Shown one piece after another: positions 1 to 11,213 of a stretch of DNA of 64,000 nucleotides. Both the position numbers and the translations under genes were made by a program. Source of the stretch: Tillandsia leiboldiana (lineage: Eukaryota; Streptophyta; Magnoliopsida; Poales; Bromeliaceae); contig CM055081.1 in NCBI GenBank assembly GCA_029204045.2, forward strand, positions 1,841,765 to 1,905,764, given 5' to 3'. The notes beneath the pieces were generated by a model. It worked only from the letters and a program-made list of their open reading frames with translations. It did no database searches and had not been told where the DNA came from. Positions within the stretch are counted from its first letter, which is position 1, and every line of letters starts with the position of its first letter.

Positions 1-581
1 ACCCCAGAACGCTTAACTGAAGACGTTCGGGCACTCAAATTCCATCGGGTGCGACTCTGTACTCAAACGGTGCCATAAATACTGAAAACACCTCCGGAAA
101 AACCAATTTCGACTCCGAAAGTCGCCAACGCTAAATTGGAATCACTGGACCAGCCAGGACAGCGTCGGGAACAGCCAAAGACATCTGGAAACTATAATTA
201 ATCACCACAATTTTTTGAATTGCGTGATTAATGCCGAATTGCCGATAAACCGATGATTTTGCCGATTTACGGTTCGAAAACTAAATTCCGCTCAACAAAA
301 GGCATTGGATCTTGAACGAAAAGTTCAGAGATCATGTGCACACTGCCCAAAGCAGCCCGTGTGGTCACAATTACAAATAGGCCCCTAGGGCTTACTAAAT
401 TTTCATAATAACCCTAAAAAAATCAAAGTTTTGGTTTGATACACTTCCACGAAGGCTTTCGGATAAATTCGAAGGTTCCAATAGATGGGTCTCGACAAGC
501 TGAACACCGTGCTTGCTGTTTGGGAGCAGCACAGAGCCTGAGAACAACTTCAGGTCAACAAGTTCAATGACATAAAGGCTT

Positions 582-903
582 AGGTTGCTACATAAACCTA
601 ACCATTCAACCAAACTCAGATCTAGGGTGAGCACCATGCTCAAGAGGTTGAGGGGACTCAAAGGCTCACCTTCAGGCAGGCCCAAGGCTGTCGGAACAGT
701 AAATAAATCAAGGTGGTCCATGGAGCTTGATTAAATGGCCTCGGGTTGCAAGATCTACTTAACCACCCAACAAAACTTTGCTCAGAGGTGAGCACCAAAT
801 TCAGGGGACTGAGGAGGCTAGAGAGGTCATCATTGGGTGGTCGGAGAGCCACCGGAACAGTGGCTCGAGCAAGGTAGTCCAAGGCTAGCCCTAGAGCTCG
901 GGT
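582..903. repeat. Diverged direct repeat, two units of about 160 bp
   Basis: Unit 1 (about 582-744) and unit 2 (about 745-903) share the same order of phrases: a start GGTTGC, then AACCA.CCAAC.AAACT, GGTGAGCACCA, GGGGACT, CGGAACAGT and AAGGTGGTCCA/AAGGTAGTCCA. They lie in the leader of the minus-strand LTR. The duplication is visible in both overlapping minus-strand reading frames, which explains their apparent similarity without needing a gene. Confidence 0.5.
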
Positions 904-2161
904 ATGGGCCAACATAGCAGGACTCGAGTTCAGATGGGAACTTAGGCAAGCAGCAGCTTGAGGAGGCTGAGGGAAATGCCAGGCATGCCTCGGGTTAAGG
1001 CTCCGGCAGCTGGTGGAGACGGTTGGCCGGAGCAAGCAGCAACAATGGCGGAAAGCCATGCGCAAGATTTCAAATCCATGCAAGGGTCCTGGTAGACCTC
1101 CCTCGATGCAAGGGAGCTTGCCGGGCGGTTGGCCGACGGCGGGGAGCGGCGGTGGATCAAGCTCGGCCATAACAAGGCAACCCGGACCTAGGGCTCGTGG
1201 CTGCGGTGTCCTCACTCAACCATCTCCCATGGAACTTCATGGGGGATCTACAGAGGTCTAGAGAAAGATGCCTAGCATCATAGATTGGGCCCTGAGCTGC
1301 TGGGAAAAGCGCGCGCAAGAGGCGGCGCTATTTAGGGTTCCGGCGGGTGCAATGCTCTCGCCGGCAACCCAGCACTTCCCCGACGTTAGGGTTCGACTAG
1401 GAGGTTCACCAAGAGGTGAGGGAGGTGCTCAGCGTGTCTAGGTAGCAAGAAAAACAAAGAAGAGATAGAGCTTACCTTGCCGGAATTGAGAAAGAAGAAG
1501 GAAGAATAAGGCTTCTCCCCCGGCGACGCGCGGCCAAGGCAGGCTGCAGGACACCTCTAGCTCGACTTTTGGAGGTAGGTAGAAGGAGGCCACAAGGCTC
1601 TTTGGAAGCAAGCCCAAGGGCTTTGGTGCAACCTCCCTCCTTCAAACCCGAGATCAAGAACTAAGAGTTGTTTTCTTGGTTTTTCCGGCGATGGGGGACG
1701 GCGGCCAACGTTGCTGGGGCTCTGGGAGGACAGAGGAGGGAGAGGAGAGATCGGGGCAGAGGCTGCGGTTACAGGAACTTGCGGCTAGGGTTGCAAAGAG
1801 CAACCCTTGGTTGCTTAATATAAGTCTTGCAACAAAATGCTAATAGGTCTATGTATATCCCAAAATAGCACTTGGGTCCTTCACTGTAGAACAAAATCAT
1901 AGAGAAGCCCCTCCTCCAAATGTTTGGTGAACTTTGACACATAAAATACTAAGACTATTAAAGAAAAACCCTTAAAATTACTGTATTTCATGCTTTTCGA
2001 GGAACTAGGGTTGCCAAATCGAAAACAGACGACATCATGACGTCCGGCTCGACAAAACCTATCAACTAGTGATTTTGGTTCGATGAGTTTGAGCTTTGTT
2101 AAATTCAAAATTCATCTTATACAGTGAATTACACTGTTCGGCACGCTTTTCAATGACCTAG

Positions 2162-4862
2162 TGTGGTGTCCCGGTTTTTTCGTACGACCTGTCTGGGTGG
2201 TCGGCGGTGAGAAAACACATATTATTGGTGCATCGAGCCCGTTATGCATCAAACGGATGCCAAAAACGGACTCAGCGCGCGAAAACGTTGAAAATTGGCT
2301 ATTTTCGGGCTAAACGGGCCAAACGGGCCGATTTTTCGGGTGGGCCGATCCACGGCCCACTTGCCGTGCACCGGGAGCAGCCAACGGAGCGCGCTGCCAC
2401 GTGGCGCGCGCCGATTGGCGGGTCAACGCATGCGCTGTCACCGCGCCGGGCGCGGTGCACTGTGGACCCCGCCGGGCCACGTGTCGACCGCTCATTGGCG
2501 GGCGCAGTGACCCGGGCGACCCGCTGTGAACCGCAGCCCACGGTCCCCGCCGTGGACCGCGCGGCCACGCGGCGCGCCGCGATTGGCGGGAGCGCAGGGC
2601 GCGGACGGGACACGTGGCGGGCCCTGGGCTTTTCGGGCGCCGTTTTGTGGGCCGGGCCGGGGTGGTTTCGGGCACTGTAGCAACCCGAAACCCCCGGGCG
2701 CCCAGAAAATTGGGCCCAAAAGCCCATTTTATGTTTTTCTTTGGGGCTTTTTGTGAGAGGGCCTATAAATAGGCCTCTTCCTCTTCGATTTTGGGCCTTT
2801 TCCCGAGCCCATTTGCGACTGAGCCCTCAAGATTTCTTGTTGATCTTTTTGTGTTGCATCTTGTGAAAGAGTTTCGAAATTTTTGGAAGGCACGACATCG
2901 ACGACTTCGGCCTTTTAGCGCAGTGCGACGTTCTTTCGTTGGTGGCCCATTTCCGTCGCGTTTCGGTCCACGAGGTCCACAGAGCTACTCCGACGGAATT
3001 TTTGGACGATTTTTATGGCATCGGATTCACGAGAGGTAAATCTACGATTTTCGTATTTTTTACTCTTCCCAGATTTGAGTTTTTTTAGAGGTTTCTGGTA
3101 AATTTATGAGCCCTATTTTGCTGGTGGTTTTTCCTGGACAACAGCGCTTTGTTGGATTTTTATCTCTGCACTCGAGTATTGGAATTCAAAGTTTAAGGGC
3201 TTGATTGACATCTACGCTTCGCGAGGATCGCCTTCGTATTTTTATTGGAATTTTTGGAGTTTATCTCGCAGGTGATAATTTATCTTCTTTGGGACTGAAA
3301 TTTTAGCAAACTGCACACTTGGAAATTTGTGTTGAATGTAATGTTGGACCATATCTTTGTAACCAGGAGGTGTTTCTGGGTGTTTTTGGGTCCGTTGGAT
3401 TTGTGGGAATCCGAGGATTGTCCCCGTACAGTTTCAGCCTTTTTGGACTTTGGATCAATTTGTACTTCCAGGTGGGTTGCTTCGTCTTCAAAACTGGTGG
3501 ACTGATCATTAATTCTATATTGTAGGAAATATGCATGATTGTGAGTGTATTAGGAAGCATGCTAGAAAGAGAGAATTGATGTTACTTGTGTGCTATGATG
3601 ATCATATTGATTTATTACTTCCTAAATTTGTTAAATTAATGTTATCATTGGAACTTGACCTAGCACCCCGTCATACTAGTAGAAAACTTCAACTTGGGCT
3701 AGGTTATTTATGCTTTAGACATTCCCACACTGGTATTTATTATTTTACCTGGACTTAGGGTTTCCTCGCCCGGCTAGTGGGCCGAGTGGTCGGGTTGTTG
3801 TGGGATGCATGTTACACTCGCACCTGGGGGCCGAGTGGAGTCTGGTAGCAGTGTTTAGAGCAGTGTTTTATTTTTGGGAGCCGTCTGAGTTGACGGTGGG
3901 TCCCAGCTGTGTGGTTTTCCAGCCTGTGAGTGAGAGATAGTTTTGTTGGTTGCTGTCGATCTTGTTGATTGTGGATTTGGACTATAGCCTGCATGAGCCA
4001 CATTTGAGAAAGAGATGCACGGATACTTTCCTCGGTGGGGTCGCGCCCCTCGAGTGCCACCCCAGAGTTGGGCTTGTTACTTGCTATCGTGACTTGTCGA
4101 CGCAGTCCCTCTTGCTGGGCCAATTTTGGCAGTCACGGACGCCCTACGTAAATCTGGTCCTCCTTGGATGTAACGGTAGTAGGTAGGTGCAGGTTTGACT
4201 GGACCCTATGTGGCAGTCAGTGTAGATTGGGTGATTATATATTGAGAGATAGTAGATGCATCATGTTTCCATCTGTTCCACTTCTTGAGCATTTAGATAG
4301 AGGCATAGTACTTGTAGAGTTATTTTCTAGCCTTTACTTTCAGTACTGCATTTGTTACTTTATGCCTCTAGTAGATTTAGTGGGCAGACCGTCGGGCTTG
4401 TTGGCGGTACCCACTGAGAACTACTATGGGATGTAGTTCTCACACCCGCCGTGGTGATTTTTTCCCCAGAGACCTCTACTCCAGTTCCTGCTGCTCTAGT
4501 TGCTGATCCTGCTGATCGAGGTAAGGGAGTCGCGAGCTAGATTCCTACCAATCTTCTTTCAGTGAGAGTAGATGTACCCTTTTTGGTGATGTACTAGTAC
4601 TGTCAGTGTTTTTGAGATGTATCTTGTACATTTTACATTTTGAGAGTTTTAGTTTTGGAGTGACTTATGTATTGTGAGGACCTAGCATGTACTATTTGAG
4701 GAGTTGTATATTTTTATTTCAGCAGTTTACTTTTCAGCTCTGATATCTGTATAGTGTAGTTGATCTTTTGCAGGTTAGTCGCTTCGTCTATACGGGGCTT
4801 CCCGTATGGGCGGCGGATCTGTTGGCGAGCCCAGGTCGCAGTTTCGACGCCGGGGCGTGACA
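2162..4862 (+). mobile_element. Solo LTR of a Gypsy-type retrotransposon, 2701 bp
   Basis: The LTR starts TGTGGTGTCCCGG and ends CCGGGGCGTGACA, near-perfect inverted ends with TG...CA. It is flanked by the 5-bp duplication CCTAG at 2157-2161 and 4863-4867. No primer-binding site, coding region or second LTR follows, so it is a solo LTR left by recombination. The 5' part (2280-2680) is CpG-rich. A TATA box TATAAATA (2764-2771) precedes a transcribed leader. A stem-loop at 4416-4441 is shared with other LTRs here. Open frames such as 2207-2680 are by-products of high GC. Its target is the minus-strand LTR, so this insertion is the younger of the two. Confidence 0.88.
2764..2771 (+). promoter_or_regulatory. 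TATA box of the solo LTR
   Basis: TATAAATA sits about 600 bp into the LTR, right after a GC-rich U3 block and before a C/T-rich leader, the usual place for an LTR promoter. Activity cannot be judged from sequence. Confidence 0.5.
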
Positions 4863-5141
4863 CCTAGGGTCGTCAAACACAAATTTCGGTTGCACCATTG
4901 TGCTCAGACTGACGAGACCATTCAAACCGAGTATTTGGATCGTCAAGTTTGGACTCAGATAGGTCCAGTTAGCCAACTTCGTTCGAAAAACGAAAGATTT
5001 CAAAGGTTACTATTCACACTTAAGTCATAGGTTACCATTCACTTATACCTACGGGCTCAATGCACACCGGTATATATATAACTTAGGGCTATCTTTGTAT
5101 TTCGAATTCAAATTCAAACTCGAATTTCTCGAGCACTACAC

Positions 5142-5715
5142 TGTGACGCCCCAACTTCCCAGGGGGTCACCCATCATAGAACTACTCTAGCTCTAGCATG
5201 CTCAACTCTTTTAATTTCTTGGGCCTAGCCACTACCCAAAATGTTATAGCCGGGTTAAGAGATTTAGCCTTATTATATCTCATATAAATAACTATTTTAA
5301 ATCTTGAAGGTGTCACATTCCTCCCCCCTTTAAGCCATAACGTCTTCGTCAGGCTCAAGCACACTCACAAGCACCAGGCGATGTGAGACTCATCTCGCTA
5401 GCCTTAACCGACTTTGTGGGGAGTCGCGCTCCACTCACAATAGTCATTAGCCTGAGAGTCGTGCTCTGCCTGCTATATAACCAAGGCTCAGCCGAGACGA
5501 GTCTTACACTTCTGGCTGGTGATTCGCTCTGATACCAATTGTGACGCCCTAACTTCCCAGGGGGTCACCCATCTTAAAACTACTCTGACTCTAGCATGCT
5601 CAACTCTCTTAACCTCTTGGGTCTAGCCACCACCCAAAATGCTATAGCCAGGTTAAGAGATTTAGCCCTATTATATCTTATATATAGAACTATTTTAAAT
5701 CTTGGAGGTGTCACA
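5142..5715 (-). mobile_element. TRIM element, complete, 574 bp
   Basis: Two direct 176-bp LTRs (5142-5317 and 5540-5715), starting TGTGACGCCC and ending GGTGTCACA on the plus strand, flank a 222-bp interior. On the minus strand the interior begins TTGGTATCAGAGCG, complementary to the 3' end of initiator tRNA-Met. It ends with the polypurine tract AAAGGGGGGAGGAA. It encodes nothing and must be mobilised in trans. The LTRs differ at roughly 17 sites by eye, so it is old. No clean target duplication is seen (TACAC left, AGAAC right). The same family forms the array at 39424-40586. Confidence 0.88.
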
Positions 5716-6904
5716 AGAACCGCTAGAGCGATAGAGTGTTGATACTCAACTTTGGACTTAGGTGTAGTCTAAGAAAAGGCTAGAGAAGAGCGCTCTAGAA
5801 TGCATCTGAGCTAGATAGCTAGACATTTGAGCTGATAAGGCGAATGAACGCATTTTGACTGGGGAGGTGGTTGAACATTTTCAATTATCTAAGAAACGGG
5901 TATACAAGCTAATAATGGTAAAGGCGACATGAGCATGACTCGGCCCCCCATGCGAAGTTGTGGTTATAGCCTACCAGAGAGGGACGTGAACAGGTCTCGG
6001 TTCTCCAAGCACCGCGCATATTGTGGGTATAGCCCACCGAGAGCAACGTGAGCAGGTCTCGGCTCTCCTGGCGGCATGATTATTTAACCAGGTGGTGGAG
6101 TAGCGCGATCTCATTCGGTTCCCCACTTGGCACCCATGGATCAATCAAGTGGAGAGTAGTTAGAGCATCCCTCGACTCTTCATGCGATGTATGTATAGGG
6201 CAGCCAATGGAAGAGCAGTTCAAACAGTCGACCTCCACTCGGTGTCCGTACAGGTCAACCGATCGAGGTAAGTGAGACCCCTTCGGCTCTTGCGAAGATT
6301 AGTACTGCGCTCGGCAAGTCTGAGCCAGAGCTACTTGAGAATGAGATGAGCCTAGTAGGTGGGTAAGTGAATCATCTAAATATCTTGGCCTTATACTGCT
6401 ATTCTTGCATTTATATGTTTGTACCTATCTTATCTATTTATTGATGCCTCTTGTAGACTAAGTAAGTGTAGAAGATTCTTCTTCGGTGGTTGCACCTACT
6501 GAAAATTTTTTGTAGTTCTTACTCTCTTTAGTTTACTTCATTTCAGGTGTCGGTACGGTTGGTGAGGTGCGAGACCGAGGAAAAAGCGTGGCTGAGTAGA
6601 AGTGCCAATAGTTTAGTAGTGTCGTCCTTAGTCTTTTGTTAGTATAGAGGAGTGTCGGTTGTTTTGGTGAACCGAGAGCCTTGATGTAATATTTTGTACC
6701 GAACCGATTGTAATGTATAAGAGTTTTCTTTTATGTTTTTTTATCCCATAGCGTACTCTGATATCAAGTGTATCCTTTTACTTCAACTCGAGGCGTGGTG
6801 GAAGTGACCGACCATTCCGTTCAGGTTAAGAAAGGCTTGCTTGTTCGGTGGAGGTCTGTGCGCGTGTCCAAATCGACTAAATTGGCGGCCTCAGAGCGTG
6901 ACAA
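5716..6904 (+). mobile_element. Degraded Gypsy-type LTR fragment
   Basis: The stretch resembles the 3' half of other plus-strand LTRs here. The block near 6475-6560 (GGTGGTTGCACCTACTGAAA, then TGTAGTTCTTACTC and CAGGTGTCGGTACGGTTGG) matches in order 4400-4450 and 31855-31930. It seems to end GAGCGTGACA at 6904, like the GGGGCGTGACA end at 4862. The start is unclear because the TRIM abuts it. It contains no coding region. Confidence 0.45.
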
Positions 6905-7495
6905 ATTTTCTATTGATGAAGTAATTATGTTTCAAGTCAAAGAGAAAGTTGACTCCTCCATTATTACTGAAGAAATTTTCACATATCGGAATGTGGATAA
7001 AGAAAAAGAAAAAGCACATGAAGATATAGAATTAAAAATACAGAGTTTTGATATAATGCATGGTGCACACATTAAAATCAGCGAACTGAAAATATCATAT
7101 CCAATTTGGATAGTTCATTGTTCATTATAAAATATAAAATTTCAAATTCATGTGGATTTTTGGAAAATTGTGCAGCTTTTAATATACTTGTATGTATTCA
7201 CAGTTTTTGAATAATGATATAGATAATCAGAATTACAGATAATAAAGATTCCGCATATGGCGAGATCATTGGGCTGTTGTCATAGAACACAACTCCAACA
7301 TAGCTACAACAACAACGACAGAAGTTGTAAAATCAAAATATGTGTTTTACGAAATTTGAGACTTGAAGATAAAGTTTGAAGTAAGAGAGGTTGTTGGAAT
7401 AATAATCCAAATTTAATTTCAAAATATAGTTTGAGATAAGTTTAAATCTTTTATTTGATTGTTATTAAAATTTCGCATTAGATAAGGATTTATAC

Positions 7496-7588
<93 letters not shown>

Positions 7589-8161
7589 TTTTTAGAGTTT
7601 TTTATTACTAAAATATTAGTTTAATTACTTTTCTCTTTCAATGATTTTTTATTCTAAATTATATAATCGATATCAGTTCAACAAAATAATTATAGAATGT
7701 GTGATCGAAGCGGAGCGTAAAAATTTCAAAATATTTAATATATTCCTAATGGATCAAAATACTTGTATTGATTTTCAAAAATTTATTCAAAAATATTCAT
7801 AATCTTAGAATTTATTTGTGGGATTCGCAATATAAAAGAATATTTTGAAAATAGAATGATAAATTTGAAAATTTTAAATAGTAGTGAGCGATAAAAGTTG
7901 TGGAAAGTTTGTTTGGTCTATTTGATTAAACTACTAATTTTTAAAAATTTTAATTCTAGTATCTAATTTTTAATTTATTTAATTTAAACTATTCGATAAT
8001 TAGTTCGGTGTAAAATTTTGGTGCATTGCTTATATTTATAGAACTGTAGCGACATGACCTATGTAAAATATGCCAATGAAGCTTGCAAAAGTAACCAGGC
8101 ACATAAATTTTGAAGTGCAAGAGACATTAAATGACTCAAATTAAATAAAAATTAAAAAATT
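6905..8161. other. AT-rich intergenic DNA, no recognisable gene
   Basis: A 120-codon plus-strand frame overlaps the start of this stretch (6768-7130). It begins inside the LTR remnant, has no recognisable domain, and its lysine/glutamate-rich look reflects A-rich DNA. I do not call it a gene. A long TA tract sits at 7497-7586. The rest is AT-rich without clear structure. Confidence 0.5.
7497..7586. repeat. (TA)n microsatellite
   Basis: About 85-90 bases of uninterrupted TA dinucleotide. Confidence 0.95.
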
Positions 8162-8593
8162 GGGTTAATTGTATACGGTTTCCTGCAAACATATCGAATA
8201 ACAGATATATCCCTACAAAGTTCAACTTTTCATATTTATCCCTTCAAAAATCCAACGTTATTCATATATATTCCTCCGGTTTATTATCGTTAGTTCATTG
8301 CTTATTTTTTAACAGATTATATGTGAAATGACAGTTTTGCCCTTTCAAAAATGTTCCTCCAAAAAATAATGCAGAAATATTTAGAAGGGTAAAAAAATAA
8401 ATTTATCTCACTAACTAACTAAGATTAAGTATTTAACCTATGGTTGGTTAAGTAGATTTTTCTAATAGAGATAGACGGTAGGAATATATATGAATAACGT
8501 TAGACTTTTGAAGGGATAAATAGGAAAAGTTAAACTTTGTAGGAATATATCTACTATTCGATATGTTTACAGAAAGCCGTATGTAATTAACCC
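8162..8593. mobile_element. Mutator-type MITE with long terminal inverted repeats, 432 bp
   Basis: The ends GGGTTAATTGTATACGG and CCGTATGTAATTAACCC are inverted, and the match continues for about 120 bp on each side (CATATCGAATA, ATATATCCCTAC, ATTTATCCCTTC, AACGTTATTCATATATATTCC). The 9-bp duplication TAAAAAATT flanks both sides (8153-8161 and 8594-8602). A 9-bp duplication with long inverted ends points to the Mutator superfamily. No transposase is present, so it is non-autonomous. Confidence 0.85.
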
Positions 8594-8839
8594 TAAAAAA
8601 TTAGGTAACAAAATATGTTATCGGGCGCTTGGACATGCCCAGATAGGAGTGAAATTTGTGTTGACATAAATTTTTAAACTCGACGTAGATCCAAAGTAAC
8701 AATTTGAATATCCAAAGTTCGACCTATACATGGCTTGCGATAAGGGTATGTTTAGTAAATTTAAACCCGGCCCAAATCCGCGTAACTCTCTATAACATGC
8801 ATAGTAGTCAATAGAACCTACACACCACAAAAAAAAAAA

Positions 8840-9009
8840 GGAAAATGCTGTGTACACCCCTTTCGGGGTGTACATCATACACCCCACCCATCTAAGGGTG
8901 GGGGTGTGATGATGGGTCACTTGATGTGACCCGTAAAAAATATCGCCACCATTAAAATGGTGGAGGTGTATGATATACACCCCTTCGGGGTGTACAGGTA
9001 GCATTGCTC
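8840..9009 (-). mobile_element. Hairpin-chain MITE, copy 1 (subfamily A)
   Basis: A 170-bp element with ends GGAAAATGCT and AGCATTGCTC. It contains five short hairpins in a row: GTACACCCC/GGGGTGTAC, CACCC/GGGTG, GGGTCAC/GTGACCC, CCACCATT/AATGGTGG and TACACCCC/GGGGTGTA. The left and right arms also pair with each other. The flanks are runs of A, so the 9-bp duplication is uninformative here. Strand is set relative to copy 2, which is inverted. Confidence 0.85.
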
Positions 9010-9144
9010 AAAAAAAAAAAATAATAATAATAATAAAAAAAAAAATCCGTCAGCTCCAACAAGTGGAGCCTATCTTATGGTTGACTAATCGACGCCCTTA
9101 ATTTTCATGTGGAGCTGACTGTGTGCTTCACATTATTATTATTA

Positions 9145-9316
9145 GAGCAATGCTACATGTACACCCCGAAGGGGTGTATATCATACACCTCCACCATTTT
9201 AATGGTGGCGATATCTTTTACGGGTCACATCGATTGACCCATCATCACACCCCACCCATTGGATGGGTGGGGTGTGTGATATACACCCCGTTTTGGGTGT
9301 ACAAGTATCATTTCCC
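9145..9316 (+). mobile_element. Hairpin-chain MITE, copy 2 (subfamily A)
   Basis: 172 bp, starting GAGCAATGCTACATGTACAC and ending in GTATCATTTCCC. It is inverted relative to copy 1, which lies 135 bp away. The 9-bp duplication TTATTATTA is at 9136-9144 and 9317-9325. The same five hairpins are present. A further inverted pair, GTCAGCTCCA and TGGAGCTGAC, lies between copies 1 and 2 (about 9048-9119). Confidence 0.88.
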
Positions 9317-9338
9317 TTATTATTATTATAAATTTGAA

Positions 9339-10552
9339 TCCTACTAAAAAAAATAGCCACCTATTAAAATATTAAAAAATATATATATTTTATTTTTCAA
9401 AACAATAATAAGTTGAATTAAAAAAAATATAAAAAATAATAAAAAAATAAAAAAACCTAATGTAATTCTTCTTCTTCTTTCAAATCTACCCCACTTTATC
9501 TCTTTCTTCTTCTCTCTATAAAAATACAATCGAAACTCTGACTTATTTAAAACAGCATAATTAATTTCAGCCAGAAATTATTTACACAGGTAAAAAAAAA
9601 AAAAAAATATAATCTATTTATATCTGTGATTTTTTTCTAATTAAATTTGAGGTGGTATTATTTTCTTAATTTGAGAGCAGTGAGACTCATTATTTTTAAT
9701 TCTCTATTTTTAAAAATATTTTCTCTCTCAAACTTTCTTGCTTCTCGAAGTATCTTTTTCTCTCCCCCAATCCCCTTCCGTACGGCATTTAATTCTATTT
9801 TTTATGAAACGCTACCTTACTTTTTCCTCTCCTCTTTATCCTGAAGCGTCTCTTTCTTTTCCCTCAACCCCCTCCCCCAACCCCCTCCCACATGATATTT
9901 AATTCTATTTTTTGTGAAACGCTTCATCTCTCTATTTCTCTTACTTTCTCCTTTCTATCAAACCGACAGCAAGCGTTTCTTTCTCTACACCTCACCCCAC
10001 CTACGGTTGCTCGCCTTCGCTCCGACACTGACTCCTTCGCCTTTCGCTCCCCTCATAAGCAGACTCTTTTCGAGATCGACCGCAACATCTAGAGTCCATC
10101 CTTTGATCATTCTCACCCTCTTCTCAACGATTCCGATCCTACCAATTCTAACAACAACAATTTCGATAGCCATCACAAGCCACTACGTTTGTACTCGCGG
10201 CTCTTAGATTTGGTATTGATTTTGGTTTAATTTGATTCGATTTCGATTAATTTTAGAAAAAAATGAGCATTTTTTAAGGATCTTTTAGAATTTTTTTAGA
10301 TTTTATGTAATTACAGAATTAGTGCGATGAAAAAAATGATGAAGATCTCTTTCTTTTCATCAGTTTGATAGCAAATCAGGTAACATCCTTATATCCTTAT
10401 ATTATTAACTTTTAAAATACTTTTTATATTATTATTAACCAATCAAATATAATTATTTTTTACTATTTTTTCTAAATATTTTTATTTGCTTATTTAATTT
10501 ATAATTTTTTATTATAACTTCTACTCGTCGCATCACGCGGTTCCTACACTAG
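9339..10552 (+). mobile_element. Non-autonomous Helitron with 5'-leader-like cargo
   Basis: The 5' end TCCTACTAAAAAAAATAG follows an A. The 3' end is an imperfect hairpin (CGTCGCATCACGCGG), then TTCCTACACTAG followed by T. This fits the TC...CTAG rule and A/T insertion site of plant Helitrons. No Rep-helicase is encoded. The interior (about 9700-10200) is C/T-rich and GC-richer than its surroundings, and includes a repeated phrase (TTTAATTCTATTTTTTATGAAACGC near 9788, similar near 9898). It reads like a captured gene leader followed by an intron start. The 5' end is less certain than the 3' end. Confidence 0.6.
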
Positions 10553-10915
10553 TAAGTAATAATAGCTATATTTAAATATATTTGATTGTGATACTTATTA
10601 CTCTTTTATTTAGTTTACATATTTAAAATATGAGGAAAATTGATTTTTTAAGTCTTAGTATTTTTTTTGTTTAGTTTACACATTTAAAATATATTGGAAA
10701 ATTGATTAGCTAAGTATTAATATTTTTTTTACTCTATAATTTTATTGTTGCATTATTATAATATATGTATAAAGAAATTAATTTAGTTGCGTTAGATTAT
10801 ATATATTTTTAATTATATAGGAATATAACTATATTTCTTTTTTATTTATTATATTATAATAATATTTATTTATTAAGTTATTTATTATTTATGTAAAAGT
10901 TATAGTTTTTACATT
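10553..10915. other. AT-rich spacer, nothing recognised
   Basis: Runs of A/T with a locally repeated phrase (TTTAGTTTACATATTTAAAATAT near 10610 and a similar one near 10670). No frame or structural element is supportable. Confidence 0.6.
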
Positions 10916-11087
10916 GGAAAATGCTATGTGTACACCTCTTTCGGGGTGTACATCATACACCCCACCCATCTAAGGGTGGGGGTGTGATGATGGGTCACTT
11001 GATGTGATCCGTAAAAAATATCGCCACCATTAAAATGGTGGAGGTGTATGATGTACACCCCTTCGGGGTGTACATGTAGCATTGCTC
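10916..11087 (-). mobile_element. Hairpin-chain MITE, copy 3 (subfamily A)
   Basis: 172 bp, GGAAAATGCTATG to GTAGCATTGCTC, with the full set of five hairpins. The non-trivial 9-bp duplication TTTTACATT (10907-10915 and 11088-11096) fixes the ends and the Mutator-type insertion mode. It is very similar to copies 1 and 7, so the subfamily is fairly young. Confidence 0.92.
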
Positions 11088-11213
11088 TTTTACATTATTT
11101 ATTTTCCAAAAAATAAACAGTAAAACTTTCATAACTATAGAAACAAACACTAGAGAAAATTTTATTTCAACCCAAAATTCTATTTCTATAAAACAACCAT
11201 ACCTTTTTTGAAA

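Larger units (their letters stand above)
1..5140 (-). mobile_element. Gypsy-type LTR, cut by window edge and split by a solo LTR
   Basis: Positions 1-2161 and 4868-5140 look like one minus-strand LTR, interrupted by the solo LTR at 2162-4862. On the minus strand it begins TGTAGTGCTCGAGAAATTCG at 5140, resembling the minus-strand start TGTAATACTCGAGAATTTTA of the solo LTR ending at 61172. A TATA-like stretch lies near 1815-1823 (minus). It is followed by a C-rich leader with CCGCCG-type stretches and a splice-donor-like GCAAGGTAAGC near 1475. The 3' end lies left of the window. No credible protein is encoded; the short minus-strand frames at 395-721 and 658-1215 lie in this leader and contain a repeat. 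Class assignment is inferred from LTR ends and layout. Confidence 0.5.

Noticed and set aside
658..1215. 185-codon minus-strand frame
   Set aside because: It sits in an LTR leader and spans a diverged direct repeat. There is no domain, and the overlapping frames are equally open.
2207..2756. Several overlapping frames on both strands (up to 157 codons)
   Set aside because: Composition effect in the GC-rich part of the 2162-4862 solo LTR, upstream of its TATA box.
6768..7130. 120-codon plus-strand frame
   Set aside because: It starts inside an LTR remnant and runs into AT-rich DNA. No recognisable domain or splice structure.
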